NCBI GenBank assembly: GCA_024867545.1
Contig: JANFNE010000029.1
Coordinates: 496,001 to 560,000, forward strand
DNA: 64,000 bases
Source of the DNA: Phytopythium helicoides
Lineage: Eukaryota > Oomycota > Peronosporomycetes > Pythiales > Pythiaceae
Reading direction: 5' to 3'
Part shown: positions 20,358-29,944 of the stretch, one piece after another
How positions within the stretch are numbered: position 1 is the first letter of the stretch
How the letters are laid out: each line of letters starts with the position of its first letter
Program-made: the position numbers and the translations under genes
Notes under the pieces: generated by a model
Told to the model about the DNA's origin: nothing
Seen by the model: the letters and a program-made list of their open reading frames with translations, nothing else
Database searches by the model: none

Positions 20358-20964
20358 CTGCAGTATTTTAGATGCTCCAATACGCCTCGATCCGAACCGA
20401 GTCAATCAATTGGAGTCGGCAACCAAATGAAGTTTATTATTTGATTTGTTTGATCTAACTGAGGTCGCTTCCAATTGCCCATAGTTCATCATTGAGACGA
20501 TGGCCACTGAGCTCGTGAGATGGTGATGATGATGATGACCACGGAGCTCGCTGAGATCTTGAAATTTCCTATGATGCCTGGCGATGTAAATCAAGCTACG
20601 AGTTCTAGGCTGTGCTTGTCGCTCCATGACTTCAGTTCGACCCTGACAGGCGATCGCATCTATTCCTCAATGTTCCCGATGCTATTAATTTGACGCAGAC
20701 GTTGCTTCCAGGCAAGACTGCTAGGTTTAGTGATTGTCTTCATGCAGCTTAGGTGTCTTCCAGCATATATCGCTGACTTCAGTCACAAGCACGTTGAATG
20801 TCCATAAAATGGTTCCTTCCGTTCATAATGTTCCTTGATACGGTCACTATCGTTAGTAAGTGATGGGTGTCGCACCTAGCGCGAACGCCACGGAACCTTC
20901 GGCGACCCATAGACACGAGCGGTTTAGTAGGGGGTCTTCATACCTAAAGGGGGAACCTGCTGTC
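20358..20964. other. Intergenic; GAT/CAT microsatellite
   Basis: Searched for the missing first exon of the adjacent AA17-like gene without success. A short (GAT)n run near 20523-20538 is the only clear feature. Confidence 0.45.
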
Positions 20965-21248
20965 ATGGCGCTGTCGATCCGCGCCAGGAACTACGTGGCT
21001 GCGGGCTCGCTCGGCGTGTTCTGCCTGGCCGTCTACACGTACACGTTCCGCCAGATGAGCCGCGTGCGTTTACGGGTGCAAGTTGTCTGCTTTGGGTGGA
21101 CGGGGGACGCTCACGTTAGTTGCTTGTGGACATGCTACGCGGGACTCGATTTCGATGGCAGGACGACTTCCACGACCTGGAGGACGGCGTGGTCAAGGTC
21201 AACGTGCACCAGAGCGGCATCCGCGCCACGCCCCCGCGCGAAAAGTGA
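20965..21248 (+). CDS. COA3-like cytochrome c oxidase assembly factor (micro-protein)
   Basis: Two exons, 20965-21063 and 21162-21248, with a 98-nt GT-AG intron in phase 0, encode only 61 aa. The sequence is one transmembrane segment (AAGSLGVFCLAVYTYTF, about residues 11-27) followed by RQMSRDDFHDLEDG and a short hydrophilic tail. The pattern of single TM, YTF and then an acidic (E/D)DF-D-L motif matches the small mitochondrial inner-membrane COA3/CCDC56 family, which aids COX1 maturation. The match is by pattern only; other small inner-membrane proteins look similar. Both exons are too short to stand out alone, but splice sites and phase agree. Confidence 0.55.
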
Positions 21249-21381
21249 ATCGGTCAGGCTTTCCACGACGTCAATCAATACACGCGGCCCAATCGCGCGA
21301 GCGTCTACTACTTGGTTACAGCTCCATCATCTACGCCTCCTTCTCCACCCGCAGCTCCTTGTCAACGCCGCGAAGCTGAGC

Positions 21382-21795
21382 TCACCGCAGCAGCGCTCGA
21401 CGCTGCGCCAGCGCCTGCATTCAAACGTCCACACAAGTTAGAAGGGACAGCTTTCTCAGGATGGCACCAGCATGAGGACCCACCTGCGCCATCAGTCGCT
21501 GGGCCTTGGGCGTGGGCTTGGCACGCAGCTTGCGCACGTTCTCGCGCGTGCGGTCGGCCTGCGCCAGCTCGCGCTTGGCGGCGTCCAAAAATCGCTCCTG
21601 GGTCTTCTTGTGCGCGCTCGCCGCCTTCTTGGCGCTCTTCTTCGTCTTTTGCTTGGTTTGCTGCTTTTGGGGCTTCTGGCTCGCGTCGGCGCTCGCTGGG
21701 GCCTTACGCAGCGTCACCAGCTTCCTCGCAGCCTTGTCGCCGCCGCTGGAGCCGCGCGGCGCCTGCAGGAAGAGCTTGGTCACGCGCGACGCCAT
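21382..21795 (-). CDS. Small Lys/Arg-rich protein, unknown function
   Basis: It starts at the ATG complementary to 21793-21795. Read straight through, the ORF stops at 21421, but a donor after ...RLMAQ (exon 1: 21795-21484) and an acceptor before 21414 give a 33-nt second exon (21414-21382) that continues in phase as ALAQRRALLR and stops, 114 aa in total. The protein has a basic N-terminus, a Gln/Lys/Ala-rich middle and a helical Glu/Arg/Lys region (ERFLDAAKRELAQADRTREN). The N-terminus could be a mitochondrial or nucleolar targeting sequence (guess). It converges on the COA3-like gene, 133 nt apart. Family not recognised. Confidence 0.5.
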
Positions 21796-22169
21796 GGTCA
21801 ATGCGGGGACCAGTCAATATTTCTCTGACTGGAAGAGTACAGAGATATTTTTTATTAGAGGGCGGTAGTGCAAAACGCCAAGTTGAAGCGCTCAATGGTG
21901 GAGGGGGAATGGGCTTTGCCGCGAGGAAAGAACTTGCAATTGGGAAAGCGATGGCCGCTCGTCTTCGAATGACCAAGAAGTTGTTGACCTCAGTCCTTGC
22001 ATGCGATCAGGATGGCGAATGTTCACCAACAATAGCTGCATCTTGCTCATAGTCCGCAAGAGAGCAACGCTTTCGGCTATTATTACAAAGCGTTAAAGCT
22101 GAGTGCAGCTTGCCAGGAATACATCCGTGTCCCCATTTGCCCCTCTTGGCCCAGTCGCTCGTTCGTTAT
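21796..22169. other. Divergent spacer
   Basis: It separates two divergently transcribed genes and probably holds both promoters. No ORF with a domain. Confidence 0.4.
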
Positions 22170-22176
22170 TCATTTT
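22170..22176 (+). promoter_or_regulatory. INR-like start motif before the BART-domain gene
   Basis: TCATTTT about 60 nt upstream of the ATG at 22237, followed by CT-rich sequence. It fits the oomycete initiator pattern YCATT(T/C)(T/C). Position and sequence are the only evidence. Confidence 0.4.
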
Positions 22177-22236
22177 CGCCCTTTCCCGCCGTCTCGCGAC
22201 GTTCGCTTTGCTGTCAGGAGTTCGGAACCACCACTG

Positions 22237-22850
22237 ATGGAACGCGACGGAGGGATCAAGGACCCGCTTGTGCGCTCGCTAGCGACATACATCTCGTCCG
22301 CGAGCTTCCAGCGTCAATTCGAGCAGTTCTTCCTTGACAATGCGCTCACGTTCACGGACGAGGTGGAGCACCACCTCGACTACATGACTGTCTACATCGC
22401 CTTCCAGCACAAGTTCAACGAGCACATGGAGGGTGAGCGACTCAACACGTTTCTTTCGAGGTATGAGCGGCCCTGCTGACAGTTCATATGAGAGAAGGCT
22501 TTCTCGCAGACCAGGGCGTGAGCGAGGAGCAGTTCGCGGAGCGCTGCCAGGCAGCCATCAAGAGCGACCCGAAGGCTGAGCAGTACCTTGATATCGTCCT
22601 TGCGTCCATGGACTACGATGCTTTCTACCTCCTCATGAAGGCAATGCGGTCACGCGCCAAGCTCGAGAATCACCGTGCAGAGGCTAAGGATGGGGGTAGC
22701 AGCAATCTCATCAAGCGCAAGGCTGTCTATGGCGCGGAGCAAGGCGACGACGAAGTTCGCGCTCAGAGCAAAGCGCCGGAAGGAAAGGAGACGTCGGAGA
22801 CAAACGCCAAGGCCGACAGAGAGAGCAAGTCGAGCAAAGACGCCAAATAG
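22237..22850 (+). CDS. BART-domain (ARL2-binding / CFAP36-like) protein
   Basis: Exons 22237-22432 and 22495-22850 (intron 62 nt) give 183 aa. Residues about 10-120 match the BART fold: FQRQFEQFFLDNALTF, DEVEHHLDYMTVYIAFQHKF, then across the splice GFLADQGVSEEQFAERCQ. The ISEEQF-like block is typical of ARL2BP and CFAP36 proteins, which bind ARL2/ARL3-type small GTPases and act in cilia and flagella or mitochondria. That would suit a zoospore-forming organism (inference). The C-terminus is Lys/Glu/Ser-rich and disordered. The splice joins G of exon 1 to AA of exon 2, restoring the frame. Confidence 0.78.
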
Positions 22851-23262
22851 ACAGACGCTTTGAGATGGTCCAAATTTCCTGCCTCGTCTCGATCTGCTGG
22901 TGTACATGTACTGGACTGGCTCATCTCAGGCAGTCAATGGACAGGACCACTTCAGTCAGCTTGCACGCGTCCCGCATTTGCTGATTGGTCGCACTAGTCG
23001 CGCTGCTGCGTGCCACAAGCCAATGTTCAGCGAGTCCTTCAGGTCAATGCAGTGAAAAGTGAGTCAGCCGCAGCTATGTCCGCGACAATGACCCTCCGCC
23101 AACTTTGGCATGCGCAACCGCCGAACGCCCAGTCACCAGCAGTTGACCAAGTCCCAAGCGACTTCATTGAGACAAAGACGCAGACAAGAGAGCCTCGATG
23201 CACCGCTCTCTTCATCGAAGCTGAGATGAGGCGTGAACGAGAGGCGCAAGAGTCTTCAGCCT
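22851..23262. other. Intergenic, nothing recognised
   Basis: About 400 nt between two plus-strand genes; no domain-bearing ORF. Confidence 0.4.
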
Positions 23263-23269
23263 TCATTCC
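23263..23269 (+). promoter_or_regulatory. INR-like start motif before the first BT1 gene
   Basis: TCATTCC followed by TACTTTTTCC, about 45 nt upstream of the ATG at 23314. This is a good match to the oomycete initiator plus pyrimidine-rich downstream element. Confidence 0.45.
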
Positions 23270-23313
23270 TACTTTTTCCGATTCACTAACGCCGACCTGT
23301 TCTCGTGACGAAT

Positions 23314-24990
23314 ATGGCGAGTGTTCGGCTGTCATTGCCGTCAGCTACCAAAGAGCTTGAAGAAGGAGGCTTCGTGACGATCAAGACACCAGATGGGTTG
23401 GACTCCGACAATGAATCGGGTGCTGGCGCGTTGCGACCCGGTGGTGCACCGAAGCTCACGAGTCCAGCGATGCTCGGACTGATGTACCAGTACGCAGTCG
23501 TGGGATTCGTCTCGGGGGTGCTTCCGTCGACGATCTACCCGTTCCTGATGATGTACCTCAACGCTAGCGGAGCACAAGTGGCAACGGCTACGACGCTCGT
23601 GTCGCTACCCACGAGTTTCAAGGTGTTTTTCGGCATCATCTCGGACTGCTTTCCCATCTTTGGATATCGTCGTCGGCCCTACATGGTCATCGGGTGGACC
23701 ATCAGCGTTGCGATGCTCATCGTTATGGCATGCCTTCACGTTGGCCAGCCCTACTACACTGTTGCAGCGGACCGAGATGTGGATCCGACCGACTACACAC
23801 CCGAGATCGAAGCGCGCATCAACTACAATGCGCCATCTGAAGGAGCTCGTTACGTGATTTTCATGTTCTTCGCGGCTCTAGGCTACGTCATATCGGATGC
23901 CTGTGCGGACGGTATCATGGCTGCGGTTGCGCAACGTGAGCCTGAGCAACTTCGAGGCAAGACCCAGACCGCGACTTACACTGTCCAGGCATTTGTGACG
24001 ATGATTGCGTACCTGATTGTTGGTTTTTGCTTCAACGGAGAGGAATACGGCGGAACATTCAGTTTCTCGCTCAGCTTCCCGCAGCTCATGATCATCCTTG
24101 CGGTTCTCACGGCACCTACGATTCCCGTGACTTGGTATTTCATCGACGAAGGTGATCGTATCGACAACCCACCCAAGTTCAGCGCGTACATAAAGGATTT
24201 GTTCGACCAGATCTGCAAGCGCGCGGTGTACCAGGTCATTGCCTCTCTCTTCTTCTACTATCTGGTCGTGTATATTTCGTACACGGCGTACTCGGTGATC
24301 CAGTCGTACATGGTCAACGTCACTCCGATCAACAGCACGCTCGGCGACGTTCTGAGCTACTTGTTTTACATGTTTGGTATTATGGCAACGTCCAAGTGGG
24401 GACTTCAGTGGAACTGGAGATGGATGATCGTCACGACCGGCGCACTCTTTATCGTCATCGATGCTACAACCAATTTGATGATCGTGTGGAACGTGTACCG
24501 CAGCCAGTGGTTTTGGCTGGGACCTCCGATTGTTGCGCAGCTGCCAAACGGCTTCGGCTACATGGTCAGCATGCTTGTGATCGTGGAGCTTGTGGGCGAA
24601 GGTAACGAAGGCGCGATGTACGGACTCATGACTACGCTTGCGGGGATTGCATCGCCGTTTGCTACAACACTCACACTGATCATTGACAATCCGTTCAACA
24701 TCACCAACGAACGTGTCCAAGCTGACGATGCCAGCATCCACTGGGACATCACATACACCATGATCATTGCGTACTGTGCCAGCGCTTTCTCGTGGGTTTT
24801 CCTTCTATTACTGCCCAAGCAAAAGCGCCAAACTCAAGAGCTGCTGCGCCGGGGTGGGTCTAGCCGCTTGATCGGCGGCATCACGGTCTTCTACCTTTCT
24901 TTCTCGCTCGTTTGGGCAGTGATGACGAACATCATGGCCATCTTCGACAGTACCTCATGTCTAGTGATCGCTGGTGGCGATGGCTGCTAA
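23314..24990 (+). CDS. BT1/folate-biopterin-family transporter 1
   Basis: 558 aa from the ATG at 23314; an in-frame GTG lies three codons upstream. A hydrophilic N-terminus with GALRPGGAPKLTS precedes about 12 membrane segments. Family signatures: SDCFPIFGYRRRPYM between early helices, ADGIMAAVAQREPEQLRGKTQ in the central region, and a conserved C-terminal MTNIMAIFDSTSCLVIAGG. The BT1/FBT branch of the major facilitator superfamily transports folates, pterins or related molecules in known members; the substrate here is unknown. Intronless. It is a close tandem paralogue of the gene at 25669, with long near-identical stretches (for example 24502-24570 against 26878-26946). Confidence 0.88.
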   Translation: MASVRLSLPSATKELEEGGFVTIKTPDGLDSDNESGAGALRPGGAPKLTSPAMLGLMYQYAVVGFVSGVLPSTIYPFLMMYLNASGAQVATATTLVSLPTSFKVFFGIISDCFPIFGYRRRPYMVIGWTISVAMLIVMACLHVGQPYYTVAADRDVDPTDYTPEIEARINYNAPSEGARYVIFMFFAALGYVISDACADGIMAAVAQREPEQLRGKTQTATYTVQAFVTMIAYLIVGFCFNGEEYGGTFSFSLSFPQLMIILAVLTAPTIPVTWYFIDEGDRIDNPPKFSAYIKDLFDQICKRAVYQVIASLFFYYLVVYISYTAYSVIQSYMVNVTPINSTLGDVLSYLFYMFGIMATSKWGLQWNWRWMIVTTGALFIVIDATTNLMIVWNVYRSQWFWLGPPIVAQLPNGFGYMVSMLVIVELVGEGNEGAMYGLMTTLAGIASPFATTLTLIIDNPFNITNERVQADDASIHWDITYTMIIAYCASAFSWVFLLLLPKQKRQTQELLRRGGSSRLIGGITVFYLSFSLVWAVMTNIMAIFDSTSCLVIAGGDGC

Positions 24991-25668
24991 TAGCAACCTC
25001 GTATTTGGATTTCGTACACAAGTTTGAAATGGAGAGCTTTATGATTTGTCCGTCTGCCAAGTACAGTATGTCACTTTGAATGTGCCTTACCTCCGGGCCA
25101 GGATTCCCAACGGATCACACAGAGAGGGGCTCACTTTCGTTTACACCACTCACCCGTTCGTGTCTGCTCTTGACTGTGCTCAAGAAAAGTGCACGTGAAT
25201 TTGCGCTAGCTCCACGTGATACACTTGCAGCAGAAGGCGGTCCCGTCTAACGCACTTCTTGACGGCACCGTTTTAATCCGAGACTAAGTCAGTTAGCACG
25301 CGCCAACGGCATGGTGATTGGCTCCGCAACGCGTGGCATGAGCCAATTCTCTCAGACAATTTGTTGGTCGTGCCACTGTACTGCTCCGATGGCCCGTTCG
25401 TTAGCAGGTCACACGCAATTGAGCAACCAACGACCACCAGTCTTTCGCCGTTCAGAAGCGCGGCGGTGCTGTACACGTCGATATGCTTCCAGGTTGTCGT
25501 TACTCTCGTTCAAAAAACGCAGCTCGGAGGGAAGTTAATCTCAGCTCATCCAGTGTGACACGAAGGAAAACGAGGTTATGGACATCCACCACGAGTGCCT
25601 CAGGACTGGTTTCCAGTTGTGATTTCGCCAGTTGCCAGGCACTTGCCGTCGCTCTACCACGATCGAAA
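24991..25668. other. Spacer between tandem transporters
   Basis: An open frame extends upstream of the next ATG from 25483 but has no homology to the transporter N-termini, so it is treated as leader. Nothing else recognised. Confidence 0.45.
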
Positions 25669-27366
25669 ATGCAGTCGACACCGTCAGCGATCAAAACGCC
25701 ACGATTATCGTTCCCCTCAGCAACCAAGGAGCTTGAAGAGGGGAGCTTCGCTGCGATCAAGACACCTGACAACCGTGGGGCCGATGGGGAGCTTGAAGCT
25801 GGTGCGCTTCGACCGGGTGGCGCACCCAAGCTCACCAGCCCTGCCATGCTCGGACTGATGTACCAGTACGCGGCCGTGGGGCTTATCGCAGGGGTGCTTC
25901 CGTCGACAATCTACCCGTTCCTGATGATGTACCTCAACGCCAGCGGTGCTCAGTATGCAACTGCTGTAACGCTTGTATCGCTGCCAAACAGCTTCAAGGT
26001 GTTTTTCGGCATCATCTCGGACTGCTTTCCCATCTTTGGATACCGTCGTCGGCCCTACATGATCGTCGGTTGGACAGTTTGCCTTACCATGCTCGTCACG
26101 ATGGCGTGTCTTCAAGTTGGCGAGCCGTACTACTCGGTCGCAGCTGATCGTTACGTCGATCCATCTGCGTACACGCCTGAAATCGAAGCTCGCATTAACT
26201 TCAGCGCTCCTTCCGATGCTGCAAGATATGTGATGCTGATGTTTTTTTCGGCTCTAGGCTATGTCATCTCGGATTCTTGTGCCGATGGCATCATGGCGGC
26301 AGTGGCTCAGCGTGAGCCAGAAAACGTGCGAGGCAAAACTCAAACGACGACCCATGCTGTGCAAATCTTCGTGACAATGCTAGCATATTTGCTTGTTGGT
26401 TTCTGCTTCAATGGAGAGGAATACGGCGGTACATTCAGCTTCTCGCTCAGCTTCCCACAACTCATGATCATCCTCGCAGTACTCACGGCACCTACGATTC
26501 CCGTGACTTGGTTTTTCATTGATGAAGGGGAGAGGTTTCAAAAGCGGCCCCAGTTCCGTGCATACATCAAGGATTTGTTCGACCAGATCTGCAAGCGTGC
26601 TGTATACCAGGTTGTTGCCGCCCTTTTCTTCTATTACTTGATCGTCTACATTTCGTACACTTCCTACTCGGTGATCCAGTCGTATATGGTGAAGGTGACT
26701 CCTCTCAACAGCACACTTGCCGGAGTCTTCAGTTACTTCTTTTATTTGCTCGGCATCATGGCAACCTCGAAATGGGGACTTCAGTGGAACTGGAGATGGA
26801 TGATCATCATCACTGGAGCCATGTTCGTCGTCATCGACTGCACCGCGAATCTGATTATCGTGTGGGACGTGTACCGCAGCCAGTGGTTTTGGCTGGGACC
26901 TCCGATTGTTGCGCAGCTGCCAAACGGCTTCGGCTACATGGTCAGCATGCTCGTGATTGTGGAACTCGTTGGCCAAGGAAACGAAGGCGCGATGTACGGA
27001 CTCATGGCCACGCTTGCGGGGATTGCCTCGCCGTTTGCCACTACGCTGACGCTGATTATTGACCGCCCGTTCAACATCACCAACGCTCGCGTGCAGACCG
27101 ACGATGAGAGTGTTCACTGGGACATCACGTATACCGTCCTCATCGCTTACCTAAGTCGAATCTTTTCGTGGGTTTTCCTGTTGCTACTACCCAAGCAAAA
27201 GCGCCAAACTCAAGAGCTGCTGCGAAATGGTGGGTCTAGCCGCTTGATCGGTGGCATCACAGTCTTTTACCTTTCTTTCTCGCTCGTTTGGGCCGTAATG
27301 ACCAACATCATGGCCATTTTTGACAGCACATCGTGCCTCGTCATCGCTGGTGGCAGCGGCTGCTAA
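25669..27366 (+). CDS. BT1/folate-biopterin-family transporter 2
   Basis: 565 aa from the ATG at 25669 (MQSTPSAIKTPRLSFPSATKELEEGSF); the upstream in-frame extension to 25483 is not conserved. Same architecture as transporter 1: GALRPGGAPKLTS, SDCFPIFGYRRRPYM, ADGIMAAVAQREPENVRGKTQ, about 12 TM segments, C-terminus STSCLVIAGGSGC. Intronless. It converges on transporter 3 with only 168 nt between the two stops, so the two 3' ends may overlap as transcripts. Confidence 0.88.
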   Translation: MQSTPSAIKTPRLSFPSATKELEEGSFAAIKTPDNRGADGELEAGALRPGGAPKLTSPAMLGLMYQYAAVGLIAGVLPSTIYPFLMMYLNASGAQYATAVTLVSLPNSFKVFFGIISDCFPIFGYRRRPYMIVGWTVCLTMLVTMACLQVGEPYYSVAADRYVDPSAYTPEIEARINFSAPSDAARYVMLMFFSALGYVISDSCADGIMAAVAQREPENVRGKTQTTTHAVQIFVTMLAYLLVGFCFNGEEYGGTFSFSLSFPQLMIILAVLTAPTIPVTWFFIDEGERFQKRPQFRAYIKDLFDQICKRAVYQVVAALFFYYLIVYISYTSYSVIQSYMVKVTPLNSTLAGVFSYFFYLLGIMATSKWGLQWNWRWMIIITGAMFVVIDCTANLIIVWDVYRSQWFWLGPPIVAQLPNGFGYMVSMLVIVELVGQGNEGAMYGLMATLAGIASPFATTLTLIIDRPFNITNARVQTDDESVHWDITYTVLIAYLSRIFSWVFLLLLPKQKRQTQELLRNGGSSRLIGGITVFYLSFSLVWAVMTNIMAIFDSTSCLVIAGGSGC

Positions 27367-27534
27367 ACTAAGGCTGTTAGGAAACTGCGCGACAAAGCTG
27401 AAAAGGTAGTGCTGGAGTTTTCAATTGATCGTCACAAACAATCCGAGAGCTTTGATTCATATGATTATACGCGTGGAACAATGGAAGAAGAATTGCTCTC
27501 GTGACTTCACTGCCACCCACTACCAGCACTCCAA

Positions 27535-29232
27535 CTAGCATCCGTCGCCACCAGCGATCGTGAGGCACGCCGTACTCGGGAAAATGGCCATGATGTTGGT
27601 CATGATTGACCAAACCAGCGCGTAGATCACCACAACAACGGTAACCCATCCGATCAAACGACTCTCACCACCCTTGCGAAGCAACTCCTGAGTGGCCTCC
27701 TTCTGAGGAGGCAACAAAAACAGGAACACCCACGCAAACGCAGTCATCGCGTACATGATGATCACCGCGTACGTAATGTCCGAGCGAATCGAGTGCGTGT
27801 CCTCCATAATGCGCTCCGTCGTGAGGTTGAACGGACGGTCGATGACGAGCGTGAGGGAGGTGGCGAAGGGCGAAGCGACGTTGGCGACAGTGGTCATGAG
27901 GCCGTACATGGCGCCTTCGTTTCCTATACCGGAGAGCTCGATGACGACGAAGTTGCCAATCATCCAGCCAACACCCGAGGGGAGGTTGACAGCGATTGGT
28001 GGACCAAGCCAGAACCACTGGCTACGGAAGACATCCCAGACCGTGATCATGGTGACCGTGAGATCAACGGCAATAACAAAAATGCCAGTGCCGACAATCA
28101 TCCAGCGCCAGTTCCAGTGGAGACCATATTTGGAAGTAATCAGCAAACCAGCCATGAAGAGTAGGTTGCTGAGGATGTCGCTGAGGGTGCTGTTGATGGT
28201 CGTGACACCGACAATGTGCGACGCAATCGGCGAACTTGCCGTGTAGGAGATATCGGCGAAGATATGCGAGAGCAAGATGTACCAGATAACTTGGTAGACG
28301 GCGCGCTTGCACACCAGGTCAAACAAGTTGCTCATGTAATTCTTGAAGTTGGGTCGCGTGTGCTTCTGCTCTGCGATCAGGAACCAGGTTGCAGGAATGA
28401 CTGGAACAGTGAGAACCGCCACAATGATCATGAGCTGCGGGAAGCTCAGCGAGAAGTCGAAGGTACCGCCATAATCTTCACCGTTGAAGAAGAAGCCAAC
28501 CAGAATCTGCCCCACGATAACGAACACAGTGCGCACAGTGTAGATCATGGTCTGCGTCTTGCCACGAACCTCCACCGGCTCGCGCTGAGCCAAATCAACC
28601 GTGATACTGTCCGCGCACACGTCCGACATGACGTAGCCGAAGGCAGCGAGGAACATCAGCATCACGTACTTGGTACCAGCATCAGGTGCGTCGTAGTTGA
28701 TACGGGCACGAACTTCATCGGTGTACTCGGACGGCTTCAGATCACGATCAGCCGGGTCACCATAGTACGGGTCTCCCACGGGAGAACAAGCCATGATAAT
28801 CAACATAATTTCACAGATCACCCAGCCAATGAGCATGTACGGGCGACGACGATAGCCATAAATTGGGAAGCAGTCGGACAAGATGCCGTAAAACACCTTG
28901 AAACTCCACGGAAGCACCACAAGGGTTGCAGCAGTCGTGACCTTGGAGCCACTAGCATTCAAGTACTGCTGCATGAGCGGGTAGACAGTTGCTGGCAGCA
29001 AGCCATAGACCAGGCCGACGGCAGCATACTGCGTGAGAAGGCCAATGCCCTCGCGGCTCGTCAAAACCGGGCGTCCACCCGCGCGAAGAGCACCGCCTTC
29101 AATGTCTTGAGTCTCTGGCGTCTTGGCGCTGTTGTAGCCATCTTCAACATCCTTGGCCTGTGAAGCACCGCTAAGGAAGGACAGGCGAGCCGTGTCCAGC
29201 TTGGAGGCTGGTCCTCGGTTAGGCGTCGTCAT
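27535..29232 (-). CDS. BT1/folate-biopterin-family transporter 3
   Basis: 565 aa; the start at 29232 (MTTPNRGPASKLDTARLSFLSG) is chosen because transporter 4 has the same N-terminus at its own ATG, although the frame is open upstream. Motifs: GALRAGGRPVLTS, SDCFPIYGYRRRPYM, CADSITVDLAQREPVEVRGKTQ, about 12 TM, end ACLTIAGGDGC. It belongs to a subgroup with transporter 4, distinct from 1 and 2. Its C-terminal third shares a nearly identical tract with transporter 4 (see findings). Confidence 0.88.
   Translation of the reverse strand: MTTPNRGPASKLDTARLSFLSGASQAKDVEDGYNSAKTPETQDIEGGALRAGGRPVLTSREGIGLLTQYAAVGLVYGLLPATVYPLMQQYLNASGSKVTTAATLVVLPWSFKVFYGILSDCFPIYGYRRRPYMLIGWVICEIMLIIMACSPVGDPYYGDPADRDLKPSEYTDEVRARINYDAPDAGTKYVMLMFLAAFGYVMSDVCADSITVDLAQREPVEVRGKTQTMIYTVRTVFVIVGQILVGFFFNGEDYGGTFDFSLSFPQLMIIVAVLTVPVIPATWFLIAEQKHTRPNFKNYMSNLFDLVCKRAVYQVIWYILLSHIFADISYTASSPIASHIVGVTTINSTLSDILSNLLFMAGLLITSKYGLHWNWRWMIVGTGIFVIAVDLTVTMITVWDVFRSQWFWLGPPIAVNLPSGVGWMIGNFVVIELSGIGNEGAMYGLMTTVANVASPFATSLTLVIDRPFNLTTERIMEDTHSIRSDITYAVIIMYAMTAFAWVFLFLLPPQKEATQELLRKGGESRLIGWVTVVVVIYALVWSIMTNIMAIFPSTACLTIAGGDGC
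27690..28010 (-). repeat. Near-identical tract shared with 30090-30410
   Basis: Over roughly 320 nt the coding sequence matches transporter 4 at a constant 2400-nt offset with only a few differences (for example near 27926 and 27970), while sequence outside the tract differs much more often. This suggests gene conversion or recent recombination. Confidence 0.7.
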
Positions 29233-29944
29233 GACACCACAACAAGTCGAGTCGGACGGACACTTGAGCTCTTGTCGGTGAATTCGCGAATGACAAGTCG
29301 CGGCGGGATCGCTCTCGGCTGGCTCAGATAGCCCCACGCGATGTGTAAAGCGCCAGCTGTCGTGACAGGAGCTATCATACATGCTGCGTAGACCACCGTA
29401 ATACAAAAGTCGATTGCCAATCTATGGGTTGCGTGATGTGCGTTCCTGTGTGACTGCATTGCTGCATGTGGTACCTCGCGGCGAACCGCTTGACGCAGTA
29501 CCCTTCAGATCGCGATCGGCGTCAGCGAGACGAGTGCTGGGAGGCGAAGGCGATCGGAGACCTGCTGAAATCCATCGACAGGTGTTGCCGTGCACGAAAG
29601 CATCCTCGGGGTGGAATGGCAGAATGGCACCGTCCCGGCTCCACCACTAGCACGAGTTTACGCCACGGCACTCGTCGGCGATCTCCCCCTGGACTCAATC
29701 AGAGTAAACTCGTTTCCGGCTCGACAACGAGAGGCTGCTTGTGTGTGCTTGCACAGCATGGCTACACAGGGCGAATCGATCCAGCAAAGCGGTCCCGTGC
29801 CTGTGCGTTAATTTGGGACTTTAATCTGTAAAACGGTGTCATATTTGAACCTGTCATAACGTATTTGTAGAATTCAACTTGAAGGCCAAAAATCAATTTC
29901 CAAAGAGAACACTGCATTCGATCGTTTTCATAAGTGCGAGCTTC
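29233..29944. other. Spacer between minus-strand transporters
   Basis: No supportable gene. It holds the 5' flank of transporter 3 and the 3' end region of transporter 4. Confidence 0.45.
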
